The notes: generated from the letters alone by a model not told the origin. DNA of 33,324 bases from Devosia equisanguinis (GCF_900631955.1 NZ_UZWD01000014.1:1-33324), one strand, 5' to 3'; counted from the stretch's first letter, positions 1-8,211 are shown. Translations and numbers: made by a program.

Positions 1-6
1 CACCCC

Positions 7-50
7 GGCCCTCCCCCTCAAGGGTCGAGGGAGCGACAGGACCGGATCAG
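7..50. repeat. Partial copy of a palindromic intergenic repeat
   Basis: The stretch CCTCCCCCTCAAGGGTCGAGG followed shortly by GACCGGATCA resembles the core of the longer repeat at 8118-8211, which has CTCCCCTCAAGGTGGAGG followed by GGCCGGATCA. It sits at the 3' end of the minus-strand helicase gene, whose TGA stop lies inside the GGATCA part. It may form a terminator-like hairpin. The copy is cut by the window edge, so its full extent is unknown. Confidence 0.45.
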
Positions 51-1138
51 CTCACGATGGTGATCTTCTCCGCCGCCCTTGTGATCCCCGTATAGAGCCA
101 GCGCGCCCGCTCTTCGCGGAAGACGAAGCTTTCATCGAACAGATAGACATTGTCCCACTGGCTGCCCTGCGCCTTGTGAACGGTGAGGCAATAGCCGAAG
201 GTGAACTCGTCGAAGGCCCGCCGCTCGGTCCAGCTCATGGCGTCTTCCTCGCCCGAGAAGAAGGCCTTGTGCGTCATCACCTTGACTTCGCCCTTGCCCT
301 CGTCATCGGCCAGCATCAGGCTCCATTTGCCATTGGTGCGCCGCGTCGCATCGGTGACGATCCAGATCTGCCCGTTGAGCAGGCGTTTGCGCGGATTGTT
401 CCTCAGGCAGACCATGCGGTCGCCCACCACTGGCTCATGGAAGGGCAGTCCCTTCAATTCGCGCAAGCGGTCATTATAGGTCAGCCGGGTCTTGTTGCGG
501 CCCACCAGCACCTGATCGGCCTGCATCACCGCATCGCGGTCGACCTTGTCGCGTCCCACCACGACGCTTTCGCCATAGGAGCCATGCTCGAGATAACCGC
601 CCTCCCGCACCGCCATCGACAGCTGGATGATTGGATTGTCAGCGGCCTGGCGATGGATTTCGGTCAGCATCACATCGGGCTCCTCATTGATGAAGAACCC
701 CGCGCCCTGCACCGGCGGCAGCTGGAACGGATCGCCCAGCACCAGGATCTTGACCCCGAAGGACAAGAGGTCGGCGCCCAATTGCTCGTCCACCATCGAC
801 ACCTCGTCGATGACGATGAGATCCGCATCCGCCGCAGGGCTTTCCGGGTCGAGCACGAAACGCGGCTCGCCATCGCCTTCGCTGACCAGCGTGTAGATGA
901 GGCTATGGATGGTCTGGGCGCCCTTGCAGCCGCGCTTGCGCATCACCAGCGCCGCTTTGCCGGTAAAGGCGGCATATTTGACGTTGCGGATATCCTGCGC
1001 CAGATGCACGGCCAGGGTCGACTTGCCGGTCCCGGCCCAGCCGAACAGACGAAAAACCTGCGGCCCGTTGCGATCCTTGAGCCAGGCCGAAACCGCCACC
1101 AGGGCCGCATCCTGCTGGCTCGACCAGACCGGCGCCAT
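47..1138 (-). CDS. RecD-like ATP-dependent DNA helicase (superfamily 1)
   Basis: This 363-aa protein is a superfamily 1 helicase of the RecD/Dda type, expected to unwind DNA using ATP in the cytoplasm. Seen in the sequence: a Walker A motif GWAGTGKST near residue 33, Walker B VIDEVSM near 110, a motif III-like LGDPFQLPP near 135, and C-terminal UvrD_C_2 motifs TVHKAQGSQWD and YTGITRA. It is much shorter than RecD of RecBCD and has no nuclease partner nearby, so it is a stand-alone helicase, perhaps of old phage or repair origin. Its ATG overlaps the stop of the upstream FAH-family gene by one base (TGATG), so the two are probably cotranscribed. The substrate cannot be told from the sequence. 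Confidence 0.9.
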   Translation of the reverse strand: MAPVWSSQQDAALVAVSAWLKDRNGPQVFRLFGWAGTGKSTLAVHLAQDIRNVKYAAFTGKAALVMRKRGCKGAQTIHSLIYTLVSEGDGEPRFVLDPESPAADADLIVIDEVSMVDEQLGADLLSFGVKILVLGDPFQLPPVQGAGFFINEEPDVMLTEIHRQAADNPIIQLSMAVREGGYLEHGSYGESVVVGRDKVDRDAVMQADQVLVGRNKTRLTYNDRLRELKGLPFHEPVVGDRMVCLRNNPRKRLLNGQIWIVTDATRRTNGKWSLMLADDEGKGEVKVMTHKAFFSGEEDAMSWTERRAFDEFTFGYCLTVHKAQGSQWDNVYLFDESFVFREERARWLYTGITRAAEKITIVS

Positions 1139-1821
1139 CAGACGATCTCCGTCCGCACGCTGCCCACGCCCTCGATCCTGCCCTCCAGCACATCGCCGCG
1201 CCCCACCGCGCCAACCCCGGCGGGCGTGCCGGTCATGATCAGGTCCCCGGCCCTCAGCGTCACGAAACGGCTGAGAAAGGCCAAAGTCTCCGGCACGCTC
1301 CAGATCTGCTGGACGAGATCGCCCCGCTGCCGCTCGACGCCATTGACCACAAGGGTGATGGCGCCATGATCGGGATGGCCGATGGCGCTGGCCGGCTCGA
1401 TGGTGCCGATGGGCGCGGAATGATCGAACCCCTTGGCCATGTCCCAGGGCCGGCCGGCCGTCTTGGCCACCGACTGCAGGTCGCGCCGGGTCATGTCGAG
1501 CCCGACGGCATAGCCATAGACATGGTCGAGCGCTTCGCTTTCGGCGATATCGGCGCCATCCTTGCCGATGGCCACGACCAGCTCGATCTCGTGATGCAGA
1601 TCGCTGGTTTGAGGTGGATAGGGCATGGACGCGCCCCCGACCACCACCGCATCGGCCGGCTTGGAAAAGAAGAAAGGCGGATCGCGCGTATCATTGCCCA
1701 TTTCGCGCACATGCTCTTCGTAATTGCGCCCCACGCAATAGACGCGGCGCACCGCGAAGAGGCCGCCCCGTGCGATCGGCACGCTGACCGGGGCATGGGG
1801 CTCGAACAGGAAATCAGCCAC
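1138..1821 (-). CDS. Fumarylacetoacetate hydrolase (FAH) family protein, acylpyruvase/fumarylpyruvate hydrolase-like
   Basis: This is a single-domain FAH-family enzyme of about 227 aa, the family that cleaves C-C bonds in acylpyruvates or decarboxylates oxaloacetate using Mg2+ or Mn2+. The N-terminal signature YCVGRNYEEHVREMG, the FFFSKPADAVV segment, HHEIELVVAIG with its acidic metal ligands, and the C-terminal GDLIMTGTPAGVG are all present. I prefer the GTG start at 1821: GAGGAG lies seven bases upstream, and the protein then begins VADFLFEP as in relatives. An ATG at 1839 is possible, but it lies upstream of that ribosome site. The start overlaps the end of the aldo/keto reductase gene by 8 bases and the stop touches the helicase start, forming one minus-strand operon. 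No aromatic-degradation genes are adjacent, so the true substrate is open. Confidence 0.9.
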   Translation of the reverse strand: MADFLFEPHAPVSVPIARGGLFAVRRVYCVGRNYEEHVREMGNDTRDPPFFFSKPADAVVVGGASMPYPPQTSDLHHEIELVVAIGKDGADIAESEALDHVYGYAVGLDMTRRDLQSVAKTAGRPWDMAKGFDHSAPIGTIEPASAIGHPDHGAITLVVNGVERQRGDLVQQIWSVPETLAFLSRFVTLRAGDLIMTGTPAGVGAVGRGDVLEGRIEGVGSVRTEIV

Positions 1822-2875
1822 GCTTGAACTCCTCGGCATAGGGGCCGATCAGGTCCATGTCTACCGGGCTCAGCCGGTCCTGCGCCGAGAACGACTGGTG
1901 CCAGTAGGGATAGAGCAGCGGCGGGCGACTGACCTTGTCGAGCCGGGCACGTTCCTCGGCGCTCAGCTTGAAATCGGCCGCCGCGATATTGTCGGCGAAC
2001 TGCTTTTCGTTGCGGCCGCCAATGATCAGCGAGGTGACGCCAGGCCGCCCCAGGAGCCAGGCCAGCGCCACCTGTGCACCCGACACCCCGCGATCCTGCG
2101 CAATAGCGACAATCTCCTCGATCACATTGTACAGTTTTTCCTGGTCATAGACCGGCGGCTCGCGGAAACCCCCGACATGGCGGCCGGTTTCGGGCCCACC
2201 GCTGCGGCGATATTTGCCCGAAAGCAGCCCGCCGGCCAAAGGCGACCAGACCAGAATGCCCAGCCCCTGGTCCTGGGAAATCGGCACCAGCTCATATTCG
2301 GCGTCGCGGCTATGAAGGGAGTAGTGGATTTGCTGAGACACGAAGCGGGCATTGTGCCGCTGATCGGCCGAGGCCAGCGCCTTCATGATGTGCCAGCCCG
2401 AATAGTTCGAGCAGCCGATATAGCGCACATGGCCATGGCGCACGAGCGTGTCGAGCGCTTCCATGGTCTCCTCGATTGGCGTGCGGCCATCCCATTCATG
2501 CACCTGGTAGAGATCGATGACATCGGTCTTGAGGCGCTTGAGGCTGGCCTTGCACTGCGCGATGATGTGGTGCCGGGAAAGGCCGGCATCATTGGGCCCA
2601 TCGCCCATCTTGAACCGCACCTTGGTAGCGATCAGCGCCTTCTGACGGCGGCCGTTTTCGGCCAATATATCGCCCAGGATTTCCTCGGATACGCCGGCAT
2701 TATAGACATTGGCGGTGTCGTAGAGATTGATCCCGGCATCGAGGCACATATCCACCTGCCGCGCGGCGTCTGCCGGGCTGGTATTGCCGATCTTTTCGCT
2801 GCCGCCAAAGGTCATGGTCCCCATGGTCAGGACCGAGACCCTGAGGCCCGAGCGCCCGAGATAGCGATACTCCAT
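1814..2875 (-). CDS. Aldo/keto reductase
   Basis: This 353-aa NADPH-dependent oxidoreductase belongs to the YajO/Tas-like aldo/keto reductases. The expected catalytic residues are visible: Asp and Tyr in YDTANVY, Lys in IATKV, and His in LYQVHEWD. The C-terminal cofactor-binding segment SLIIGGRNEKQFADN is typical. The start at 2875 (MEYRYLGRSGLRV) is chosen because AAAGGAGG precedes it at good spacing and the family begins at this residue; an in-frame ATG at 2932 would only add an unlikely tail. It is the first gene of the minus-strand operon with the FAH-family and helicase genes, and is divergent from the secreted protein at 3007. The physiological substrate is unknown. Confidence 0.93.
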   Translation of the reverse strand: MEYRYLGRSGLRVSVLTMGTMTFGGSEKIGNTSPADAARQVDMCLDAGINLYDTANVYNAGVSEEILGDILAENGRRQKALIATKVRFKMGDGPNDAGLSRHHIIAQCKASLKRLKTDVIDLYQVHEWDGRTPIEETMEALDTLVRHGHVRYIGCSNYSGWHIMKALASADQRHNARFVSQQIHYSLHSRDAEYELVPISQDQGLGILVWSPLAGGLLSGKYRRSGGPETGRHVGGFREPPVYDQEKLYNVIEEIVAIAQDRGVSGAQVALAWLLGRPGVTSLIIGGRNEKQFADNIAAADFKLSAEERARLDKVSRPPLLYPYWHQSFSAQDRLSPVDMDLIGPYAEEFKRG

Positions 2876-3006
2876 GGATTCCTCCTTTGTTCCGGGTAAC
2901 GAAGGGCTAAAGCGTTCGCGGGGCCGGGTCAATGCCGGTGCACTTGCCCATCGCAGAATCGTCCCGCCTGGGGCACATTCGGCCGGTCCGACGGAGGAGA
3001 TAGGTC

Positions 3007-3693
3007 ATGCGCATGCGCTTGCTGGTGGTAACGATCCTGGCCCTGCTCGCGGCGCCGGTTCTGGCGCAGGATGCCAGCCGCTATGCCGGCGACTGGCAGG
3101 TGACGACCGGCGAGGGGACCGGCATGTGCCGCATCAACCTCGCCACCACCTCGAGCACATCCGGCCTCTGGGCCACGAGCCTCGGATGCCTGGGCCCACT
3201 GGCCATGGTCAATGGCTGGCGGACCGAAGGGGGCAATGTCCATCTCCTCGGCTATGACGGCAGGCCCGTGGCCACCTTCTCGCCCAATGGCCGGGCGCTG
3301 GACGGGCGTTTCGCCGATGGCGCGCCGGCCCTGCTCGCCCCGCTCAGCGGCCAGAACGTCGCCTCCAACCAGCCCGCCCCGGCGCAGAACTGCATCCGCC
3401 ACCCGGCGAGCGGCTATTGCGCCGACGCCGCCGATATCGCCGTGCCCACCGCCTTTCCGCTCTGGGTACGCGGCCTGCACCCACTTGTGATCCGCCAGCA
3501 GCCAACCATGGCCAGCGCCAAGCTGGGCGAGACCACGGCCAACCAGTGTTTCATGATCGACAGCTGCCAGGCGACGCAAGAGGGCTATCGCTGCCATATC
3601 GCCCCGGGCCAGAACGGGCTGCCCACCGGCTATGTGCTCAAGCACTTTACCCAGCCAGAAGGCATTTTCATCGGCTTCCAGAATTTTTGCTGA
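3007..3693 (+). CDS. Secreted protein: AprI/Inh protease-inhibitor-like domain plus SH3-like domain
   Basis: This 228-aa protein starts with a clear signal peptide (MRMRLLVV... ending AAPVLAQ, residues 1-21). Residues 25-105 show the pattern of the AprI/Inh family: YAGDWQV, a CRINL strand, LGCLGPLAMVNGW, then VHLLGYDGRPVATF and a C-terminal ALLAPL. Brucella Omp19 is a known protein of that fold with protease-inhibiting activity. The second half has six to seven cysteines and a bacterial SH3-like look (VIRQQPTMASAKLG, then YRCHIAPGQNG). GGAGGAG precedes the ATG. No lipobox cysteine is seen, so it is probably periplasmic. Inhibitor function is inferred from weak pattern similarity only. Confidence 0.7.
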   Translation: MRMRLLVVTILALLAAPVLAQDASRYAGDWQVTTGEGTGMCRINLATTSSTSGLWATSLGCLGPLAMVNGWRTEGGNVHLLGYDGRPVATFSPNGRALDGRFADGAPALLAPLSGQNVASNQPAPAQNCIRHPASGYCADAADIAVPTAFPLWVRGLHPLVIRQQPTMASAKLGETTANQCFMIDSCQATQEGYRCHIAPGQNGLPTGYVLKHFTQPEGIFIGFQNFC

Positions 3694-3701
3694 GCACGGC
3701 C

Positions 3702-4067
3702 ATGGACCAGCACACATCTCTCACCGCCACCTGCCATTGTGGCGCCATCAGCATCACGCTCAAAAGCGCCCCTGCCGAGATCACCCATTGCAATTGCACC
3801 CTCTGCCGTCGCTATGGCGTGCTCTGGGCCTATTATCCAATCGCCGAAGTGGTGGTGGAGGCGCGCCAGCCGACCGACACCTACGCCTGGAACGGCAAGA
3901 ACGTCGATTTCCACCGCTGCGGCACCTGCGGCTGCATCACCCATTGGCTGCCGCGCAAACCGACGCGCACCAGCATGGGCATCAATGCGCGCCTCATTGA
4001 ACCCGGCAGCCTCAAAAACGCTGAAATCAACTACAAGGACGCAGCGGGCACCGGTCTGTTCTTTTAG
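3702..4067 (+). CDS. GFA/CENP-V family zinc-binding protein
   Basis: This 121-aa protein has the zinc-binding cysteine pattern of the GFA (glutathione-dependent formaldehyde-activating enzyme)/CENP-V family: TCHCG near residue 12, CNCTLCRR near 31, and CGTCGC near 73. Family members bind two zinc ions; the formaldehyde-glutathione reaction is debated and most members have unknown substrates. The start at 3702 is eight bases after the stop of the preceding gene, and a long upstream in-frame extension reads through that gene and is rejected. The protein is compact but contains the whole metal core. Confidence 0.88.
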   Translation: MDQHTSLTATCHCGAISITLKSAPAEITHCNCTLCRRYGVLWAYYPIAEVVVEARQPTDTYAWNGKNVDFHRCGTCGCITHWLPRKPTRTSMGINARLIEPGSLKNAEINYKDAAGTGLFF

Positions 4068-4091
4068 CTAGCCCCATAGAAAGCCTCTCGC

Positions 4092-4958
4092 GTGCGGCCC
4101 AATTCCGTCGTTCTTCCCGTTCTGCTCGTTACCCTCGGCATGGTCTTTACCCAGACCGGGGCAAGCTTTGCCAAGATGCTGTTTCCCCTGGTCGGTCCGG
4201 CTGGCGCCACCGCCATGCGCCTGACGCTGGCGGCTTTGGTCTTGATCGCGGTGTTCCGGCCCTGGCGACAGCGGCTCGATGGCCGGCAATGGCGGGCGGT
4301 GCTGCTCTATGGCGGCGCCATGGGGGCGATGAACCTCTTCTTTTACGCCGCGCTCGAGCACATTCCCCTCGGCATTGCCGTAGCGCTCGAATTCACCGGC
4401 CCGCTCGCGGTCGCCCTGTTCGGCGCGCGCAAACCGCTCGATTTCTTCTGGATCGGGCTGGCGGTGGCAGGTTTTGCGCTCTTGCTGCCCTGGGGCGAGG
4501 CCTCGGACCATATTTCTCCCATCGGCATCGTCCTGGCGCTCTGCGCCGGGGCCTGCTGGGCCGGCTATATCATTTTCGGCCAGCGCGCCGGCACCGGCGG
4601 AGGCCCCCATATCGCCGCGCTCGGCGTCGGCACGGCGGCGGTGATCGCCCTGCCCTTCGGCCTGGCCACCGCCGGAACGGCGCTGTTCGATCCCGCGCTT
4701 TTGCCGCTGGGTCTTGCCATTGCGCTGCTCTCGAGCGCCATTCCCTATGCGCTCGACATGGTGGCCCTGCCCCATATTCCGGCCCGCCTCTTCGGCATCT
4801 TGATGAGCGGCCAGCCGGCCTTTGCCGCCCTGTCCGGGCTGGTGCTGCTGCACGAAACGCTGGCCGCCCCACAGATCGCCGGTATTGCTGCCATCATGGC
4901 GGCCTCGATCGGCGCCACGCTGACCATTGCCCGGCGCAACAAGCCCAAGATTGCCTGA
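4092..4958 (+). CDS. EamA-family (DMT) transporter, RhtA-like
   Basis: This 288-aa inner-membrane protein has about ten hydrophobic segments arranged as two EamA repeats. The pattern is that of RhtA-like exporters (threonine/homoserine efflux): TQTGASFAKMLFPLVGPAGATAMRL in the first repeat (shown as the family-typical opening), LEFTGPLAVALF in the middle, and SSAIPYALDMVALPHIPARLFGILMS in the second. The start shown is a GTG; a later ATG at about 4140 would cut into the first helix. It stands alone between a GFA-family and a YCII-family gene. The substrate is inferred from family resemblance only. Confidence 0.88.
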   Translation: MRPNSVVLPVLLVTLGMVFTQTGASFAKMLFPLVGPAGATAMRLTLAALVLIAVFRPWRQRLDGRQWRAVLLYGGAMGAMNLFFYAALEHIPLGIAVALEFTGPLAVALFGARKPLDFFWIGLAVAGFALLLPWGEASDHISPIGIVLALCAGACWAGYIIFGQRAGTGGGPHIAALGVGTAAVIALPFGLATAGTALFDPALLPLGLAIALLSSAIPYALDMVALPHIPARLFGILMSGQPAFAALSGLVLLHETLAAPQIAGIAAIMAASIGATLTIARRNKPKIA

Positions 4959-5001
4959 TATCGATTGCGGAGGCATAATCTGGTGCCCCGAGGAGGTCCC
5001 C

Positions 5002-5400
5002 ATGCTCTATGCCATCCTGTGTTACAACGAAGAAAACGCCGTTTCGCAATGGACCAAGGAAGAAGACGCGGCCTGCATGGTCCGGCTCGGTGAGGTCCAG
5101 GCCAGGATGAGCGCCAAAGGCAAGCTCGGGCCCGTGGTTCGTCTCTGGAACACCGACGAGGCCAAGACCCTGCGCAAGGCCTCGGGCGAAGCAGTGGTGT
5201 TCGACGGCCCCTTTGCCGAGACCAAGGAGCAGTTTCTGGGCTTCTACGTCGCCGATTGCGAGACCATGGACGAGGCGCTCGACTTTGCCCGCCAGCTCTC
5301 CATCGCCAATCCGGGCCTCGGCGCCTATGAAATCCGCCCGCTCCGCTATTTTGGCGACAATCGCCTCGCCAGCGAACCGCAGGTCCAGGCCGCCGAATAG
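5002..5400 (+). CDS. YCII-related (DGPF-type) domain protein
   Basis: This small soluble protein of 132 aa has the YCII-related fold. Seen: MLYAILCYN as first strand, the diagnostic VFDGPFAETKEQ near residues 68-79, and IRPL near the end. YCII-related proteins form small ferredoxin-like dimers and are often encoded beside ECF41-type sigma factors, but no such sigma gene is adjacent here. AGGAGG at 4991-4996 fixes the start at 5002; an upstream in-frame ATG at 4927 overlaps the exporter gene and lacks support. Function unknown. Confidence 0.88.
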   Translation: MLYAILCYNEENAVSQWTKEEDAACMVRLGEVQARMSAKGKLGPVVRLWNTDEAKTLRKASGEAVVFDGPFAETKEQFLGFYVADCETMDEALDFARQLSIANPGLGAYEIRPLRYFGDNRLASEPQVQAAE

Positions 5401-5481
5401 GGTTCAGTCGGGCATGGCTCGCCCCTACCGCCGGACGGCGAATAGTGGCAGTGTCGCGGCTGCATCCAATCCGAGCCACCC

Positions 5482-6129
5482 ATGCCCGCTTTCGTCCCCG
5501 ACCTGCCCGTCATCCTTGCCTTTGCACTGGCCGCCTTCGTCCTGGCGGTTACGCCGGGGCCCGACATGGCGCTGTTCATCTCGCGCACCATGAACTGGGG
5601 CCGCAGCCATGGCTTTGCCACCGTGCTGGGCGCGACCACGGGCATTGCCGTGCACACCATGCTGGTGGCCTTCGGCATTTCCGTTCTGATCGTGACTGCC
5701 CCGGCCGCCTTCTGGGCCCTCAAGATCGTCGGCGCACTTTATCTCATCTGGCTCGCCATCCAGGCCATTCGCGATGGCGGAGGTCTTTTGGTGCCGCGCG
5801 CCGCCGGCAAGCGCCCCAGCTGGGGCCAGTCCTATCTCACCGGGCTCGGCATCAATCTCACCAATCCGAAGGTGGCGCTGTTCTTCGTGACCTTCCTGCC
5901 GCAATTCGTCTCGGCCTCCGATCCGGCGGCATCGAGCAAGCTGATGTTCCTGGGGCTCGAATTCGTCATCGTCTCGCTGCCGGTGGTGATCGCCATCGTG
6001 CTCTTCGCCGAATGGCTGACGCGGACGCTCAAGGAAAATGCCTGGGTCGGCAAGGCACTCAACTGGAGCTTCGCCGCCGTGTTCATGGCCTTTGCCGCCA
6101 CCATCCTTCTGGCGGAAGGCCGCAAATAA
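5482..6129 (+). CDS. LysE/RhtB-family amino-acid exporter
   Basis: This 215-aa membrane protein has about six transmembrane segments and the LysE/RhtB signature at the N-terminus, AVTPGPDMALFISRTM, followed by GATTGIAVHTML and later GLGINLTNPKVALFFVTFLPQF. Family members export amino acids such as lysine, homoserine or leucine. Its TAA stop shares an A with the ATG of the following rlmJ gene (TAATG), so translation is probably coupled even though the functions are unrelated. Confidence 0.92.
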   Translation: MPAFVPDLPVILAFALAAFVLAVTPGPDMALFISRTMNWGRSHGFATVLGATTGIAVHTMLVAFGISVLIVTAPAAFWALKIVGALYLIWLAIQAIRDGGGLLVPRAAGKRPSWGQSYLTGLGINLTNPKVALFFVTFLPQFVSASDPAASSKLMFLGLEFVIVSLPVVIAIVLFAEWLTRTLKENAWVGKALNWSFAAVFMAFAATILLAEGRK

Positions 6130-6977
6130 TGAACTATCGTCACGCCTTTCACGCCGGCAATTTCGCCGATGTGGTCAAGCACGTCATACTCACGCGCATT
6201 CTCGCCTATCTCATGCGCAAGCAGGCCGCTTTCCGCGTCATAGACACCCATGCCGGGCTCGGAATCTATGACCTCATGGGCGGACAAGCGGAAAAAACCG
6301 GCGAATGGCAGGACGGCATCGGCCGGGTGCTGGATGCGAGCCTACCCGCCGATGTTGCCGAGCTACTGTCCCCCTATCTCGCTGCCGTGCGGGCGCAGAA
6401 CCCGGATGGCGGCTTGCGTTACTATCCCGGCTCGCCCTTCATCACCCGCCACATGCTGCGGGCGCAGGACCGGCTGATGGGGTTCGAACTGCATCCGATC
6501 GATGCCGAGCGGCTCAAGGAGAATTTTGCCGGCGATTTCCAGACGCGCATCACCGCGCTCGACGCCTGGAAGATTTTCGGCACCCATCTGCCGCCCAAGG
6601 AAAAGCGCGGACTGGTGCTGGTCGACCCGCCCTTCGAGGAAAAGGGCGAGTTCGAGCGGATGACGAGATCGCTGGTCCAGGGCCATCAGCGCTGGCCCGG
6701 CGGCATCTATGCCTATTGGTATCCGATCAAAGAGCCCGGCGAGGTCGAGGCCTATATCAAGGCGCTGAAAGCGACCGGCATTCCCAAGATCCTGCGGCTG
6801 GAGCTCACCATGCGCGCCCCCTCCACGCCGCCGCGCCTCCATGGCACCGGCATGGTGGTCGTCAACCCGCCCTTCGTGCTGGAAGCCGAAATGCGTACGG
6901 CATTGCCGACCCTTGCGCGCCTGCTCGACGACGACAATAGCGGCACGACGCGCGTCGAATGGGTGGCCGGGGAATAG
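6129..6977 (+). CDS. rlmJ: 23S rRNA (adenine2030-N6)-methyltransferase RlmJ
   Basis: This 282-aa protein is a RlmJ (YhiR) orthologue, which methylates A2030 of 23S rRNA using S-adenosylmethionine. The N-terminus MNYRHAFHAGNFADVVKH is diagnostic of the family. A SAM-binding segment IDTHAGLGIYDL, the catalytic VLVDPPFEEKGEF, the conserved YPGSP, and a C-terminal GTGMVVVNPPF are all present. The start is the ATG overlapping the LysE stop; a longer frame upstream runs through the exporter in another frame and is spurious. It ends 16 bases from the convergent murB gene. Confidence 0.95.
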   Translation: MNYRHAFHAGNFADVVKHVILTRILAYLMRKQAAFRVIDTHAGLGIYDLMGGQAEKTGEWQDGIGRVLDASLPADVAELLSPYLAAVRAQNPDGGLRYYPGSPFITRHMLRAQDRLMGFELHPIDAERLKENFAGDFQTRITALDAWKIFGTHLPPKEKRGLVLVDPPFEEKGEFERMTRSLVQGHQRWPGGIYAYWYPIKEPGEVEAYIKALKATGIPKILRLELTMRAPSTPPRLHGTGMVVVNPPFVLEAEMRTALPTLARLLDDDNSGTTRVEWVAGE

Positions 6978-6993
6978 CGGGGAGCCTCTGCCC

Positions 6994-8007
6994 TCAGAAA
7001 AACACCGGCTCTTCCTGGAGGCGGACACCGAATCGGGCGAGGACGGTCGCCTTGATATGGGCGGCCAGCGCCGCGATGTCCTCGGCTGTGCCGCCGCCGT
7101 GATTGACCACGACCAGAGCATGGCGCGGCGAGGTGCCCACCGGCCCCAGGCGAAAACCCTTGAGGCCGCTTTGCTCGATCAACCAGCCGGCCGAAAGTTT
7201 GACCCGACCATCGGGCTGCGGATAATTGGGGGCACTGGCGAGCTCCGCCACAACCGCAGCGGCTAGTTCGGGCGCGACGATGGGATTGTGGAAGAACGAG
7301 CCCGCATTGGGCTCGACATGCCAATCAGGCAGTTTTGACTGCCGCAGCGCCACCACCCGCTGCATCACCGCCTCCGGCGTCGCCCCCTCGCCCAGTTCGG
7401 CCAGCCCCGCAAAGCCGAGATTGGCCCGCCACGGGCGCGGCAGGCTGAGCCGCAGCGACAGAACGACATAGCGGCCCGGCTCGCGCTTGAAGCGGCTGTC
7501 GCGATAGGCGAAGGCACATGCGTCGCGGCCAAAACGCTGTTCGCGCTGCTCCATCCGGTCATAGACGAGGACACTGTCGAGAAAATCGGCCACTTCGGCA
7601 CCATAGGCCCCGATATTCTGCACCGGCGCCGCGCCCACCGTACCGGGAATCAGCGCCAGGTTTTCGAGCCCGCCAAAGCCCTGTCCCACCGACCAGGCGA
7701 CGAGATCGTGCCAGTTCTCGCCCGCCGCCACCTCGAGCAGCACCGCATCACTGCGCTCTTCGAGCACGGTACGGCCGGAGATCGCCATGAGCGCGGTAAT
7801 GCCCTCGAAGCGCGGCGCCAGCACCACATTGCTGCCCCCGCCCAGGAGGCGCACCGGCAGGCCCATGGCCTCGGCCTCTGCAAACAGTGCTGGCAGCTGC
7901 GCCGGGCTTTCGACAAAGGCGCTGAAGCGCGAAACCGCCCGCAGCGCCAGGGTATTGCGAGTCGAAAGATCGAATTCGGGAATCAATTGGGGGGCGATGG
8001 CATTCAT
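6994..8007 (-). CDS. murB: UDP-N-acetylenolpyruvoylglucosamine reductase MurB (type I)
   Basis: This 337-aa FAD enzyme reduces UDP-GlcNAc-enolpyruvate to UDP-MurNAc in peptidoglycan synthesis. Motifs seen: NTLALRA near residue 15, the FAD site LLGGGSNVVL, GLENLALIPGTVGAAPVQNIGAYG, YRDSRFK, and NAGSFFHNP, with a C-terminal FGVRLQEEPVFF. The YRDSRFK loop and the C-terminal arrangement are those of type I MurB (Escherichia coli style). The ATG at 8007 (MNAIAPQL) is preferred because the family begins there; an in-frame ATG at 8043 is possible but falls beside an inverted repeat. The gene stands alone, not in a cell-division/cell-wall cluster. Confidence 0.93.
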   Translation of the reverse strand: MNAIAPQLIPEFDLSTRNTLALRAVSRFSAFVESPAQLPALFAEAEAMGLPVRLLGGGSNVVLAPRFEGITALMAISGRTVLEERSDAVLLEVAAGENWHDLVAWSVGQGFGGLENLALIPGTVGAAPVQNIGAYGAEVADFLDSVLVYDRMEQREQRFGRDACAFAYRDSRFKREPGRYVVLSLRLSLPRPWRANLGFAGLAELGEGATPEAVMQRVVALRQSKLPDWHVEPNAGSFFHNPIVAPELAAAVVAELASAPNYPQPDGRVKLSAGWLIEQSGLKGFRLGPVGTSPRHALVVVNHGGGTAEDIAALAAHIKATVLARFGVRLQEEPVFF

Positions 8008-8043
8008 GGCCCGCAAAATGCGCTGCCCGGCGACGGAGCACAA

Positions 8044-8077
8044 TCGGCTGTTTTGCCCTTGCCGACAAAACAGCCGA
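8044..8077. other. Perfect 12-bp inverted repeat upstream of murB
   Basis: TCGGCTGTTTTG at 8044-8055 is exactly complementary to CAAAACAGCCGA at 8066-8077, with a 10-base loop. It lies 37-70 bases before the murB start and about 130 bases after the end of the pseudoazurin gene. No T-run follows the stem on either strand, so a classical Rho-independent terminator is not clear. It could be an operator, an mRNA hairpin in the murB leader, or an atypical terminator. Confidence 0.6.
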
Positions 8078-8117
8078 GATCGCTGGGCTGGTTATGCCCA
8101 GGACGTCCTGGATCATT

Positions 8118-8211
8118 TCAACTTGAGGTGGACTCTTGGCTCTTTCGCCTCCCTCCCCTCAAGGTGGAGGGGGCGATGAGGCCGGATCAACCAGAACGTA
8201 AACGCTCTAGA
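8118..8211 (+). repeat. Intergenic repeat, full copy (about 94 bp)
   Basis: This copy matches the reverse complement of 29386-29480 over nearly its whole length, with shared blocks such as TGAGGTG, CTCTTT, GCCTCCC, CCTCAAGG, GGATCAACCAGAACGT or its close variant, and GCTCTAG. A hairpin core CTCCCCTC-AAGG-TGGAGGGG sits in the centre. The element begins at the stop codon of the pseudoazurin gene, so it may serve as its 3' hairpin. A partial third copy is at the left window edge. It has no coding potential and looks like a REP-type or small mobile palindromic element. Confidence 0.75.

Noticed and set aside
176..1369. Long plus-strand open frame opposite the helicase and FAH genes
   Set aside because: It is the antisense shadow of two clear genes; the translation is rich in His, Arg and Ala without any domain, as expected in GC-rich DNA.
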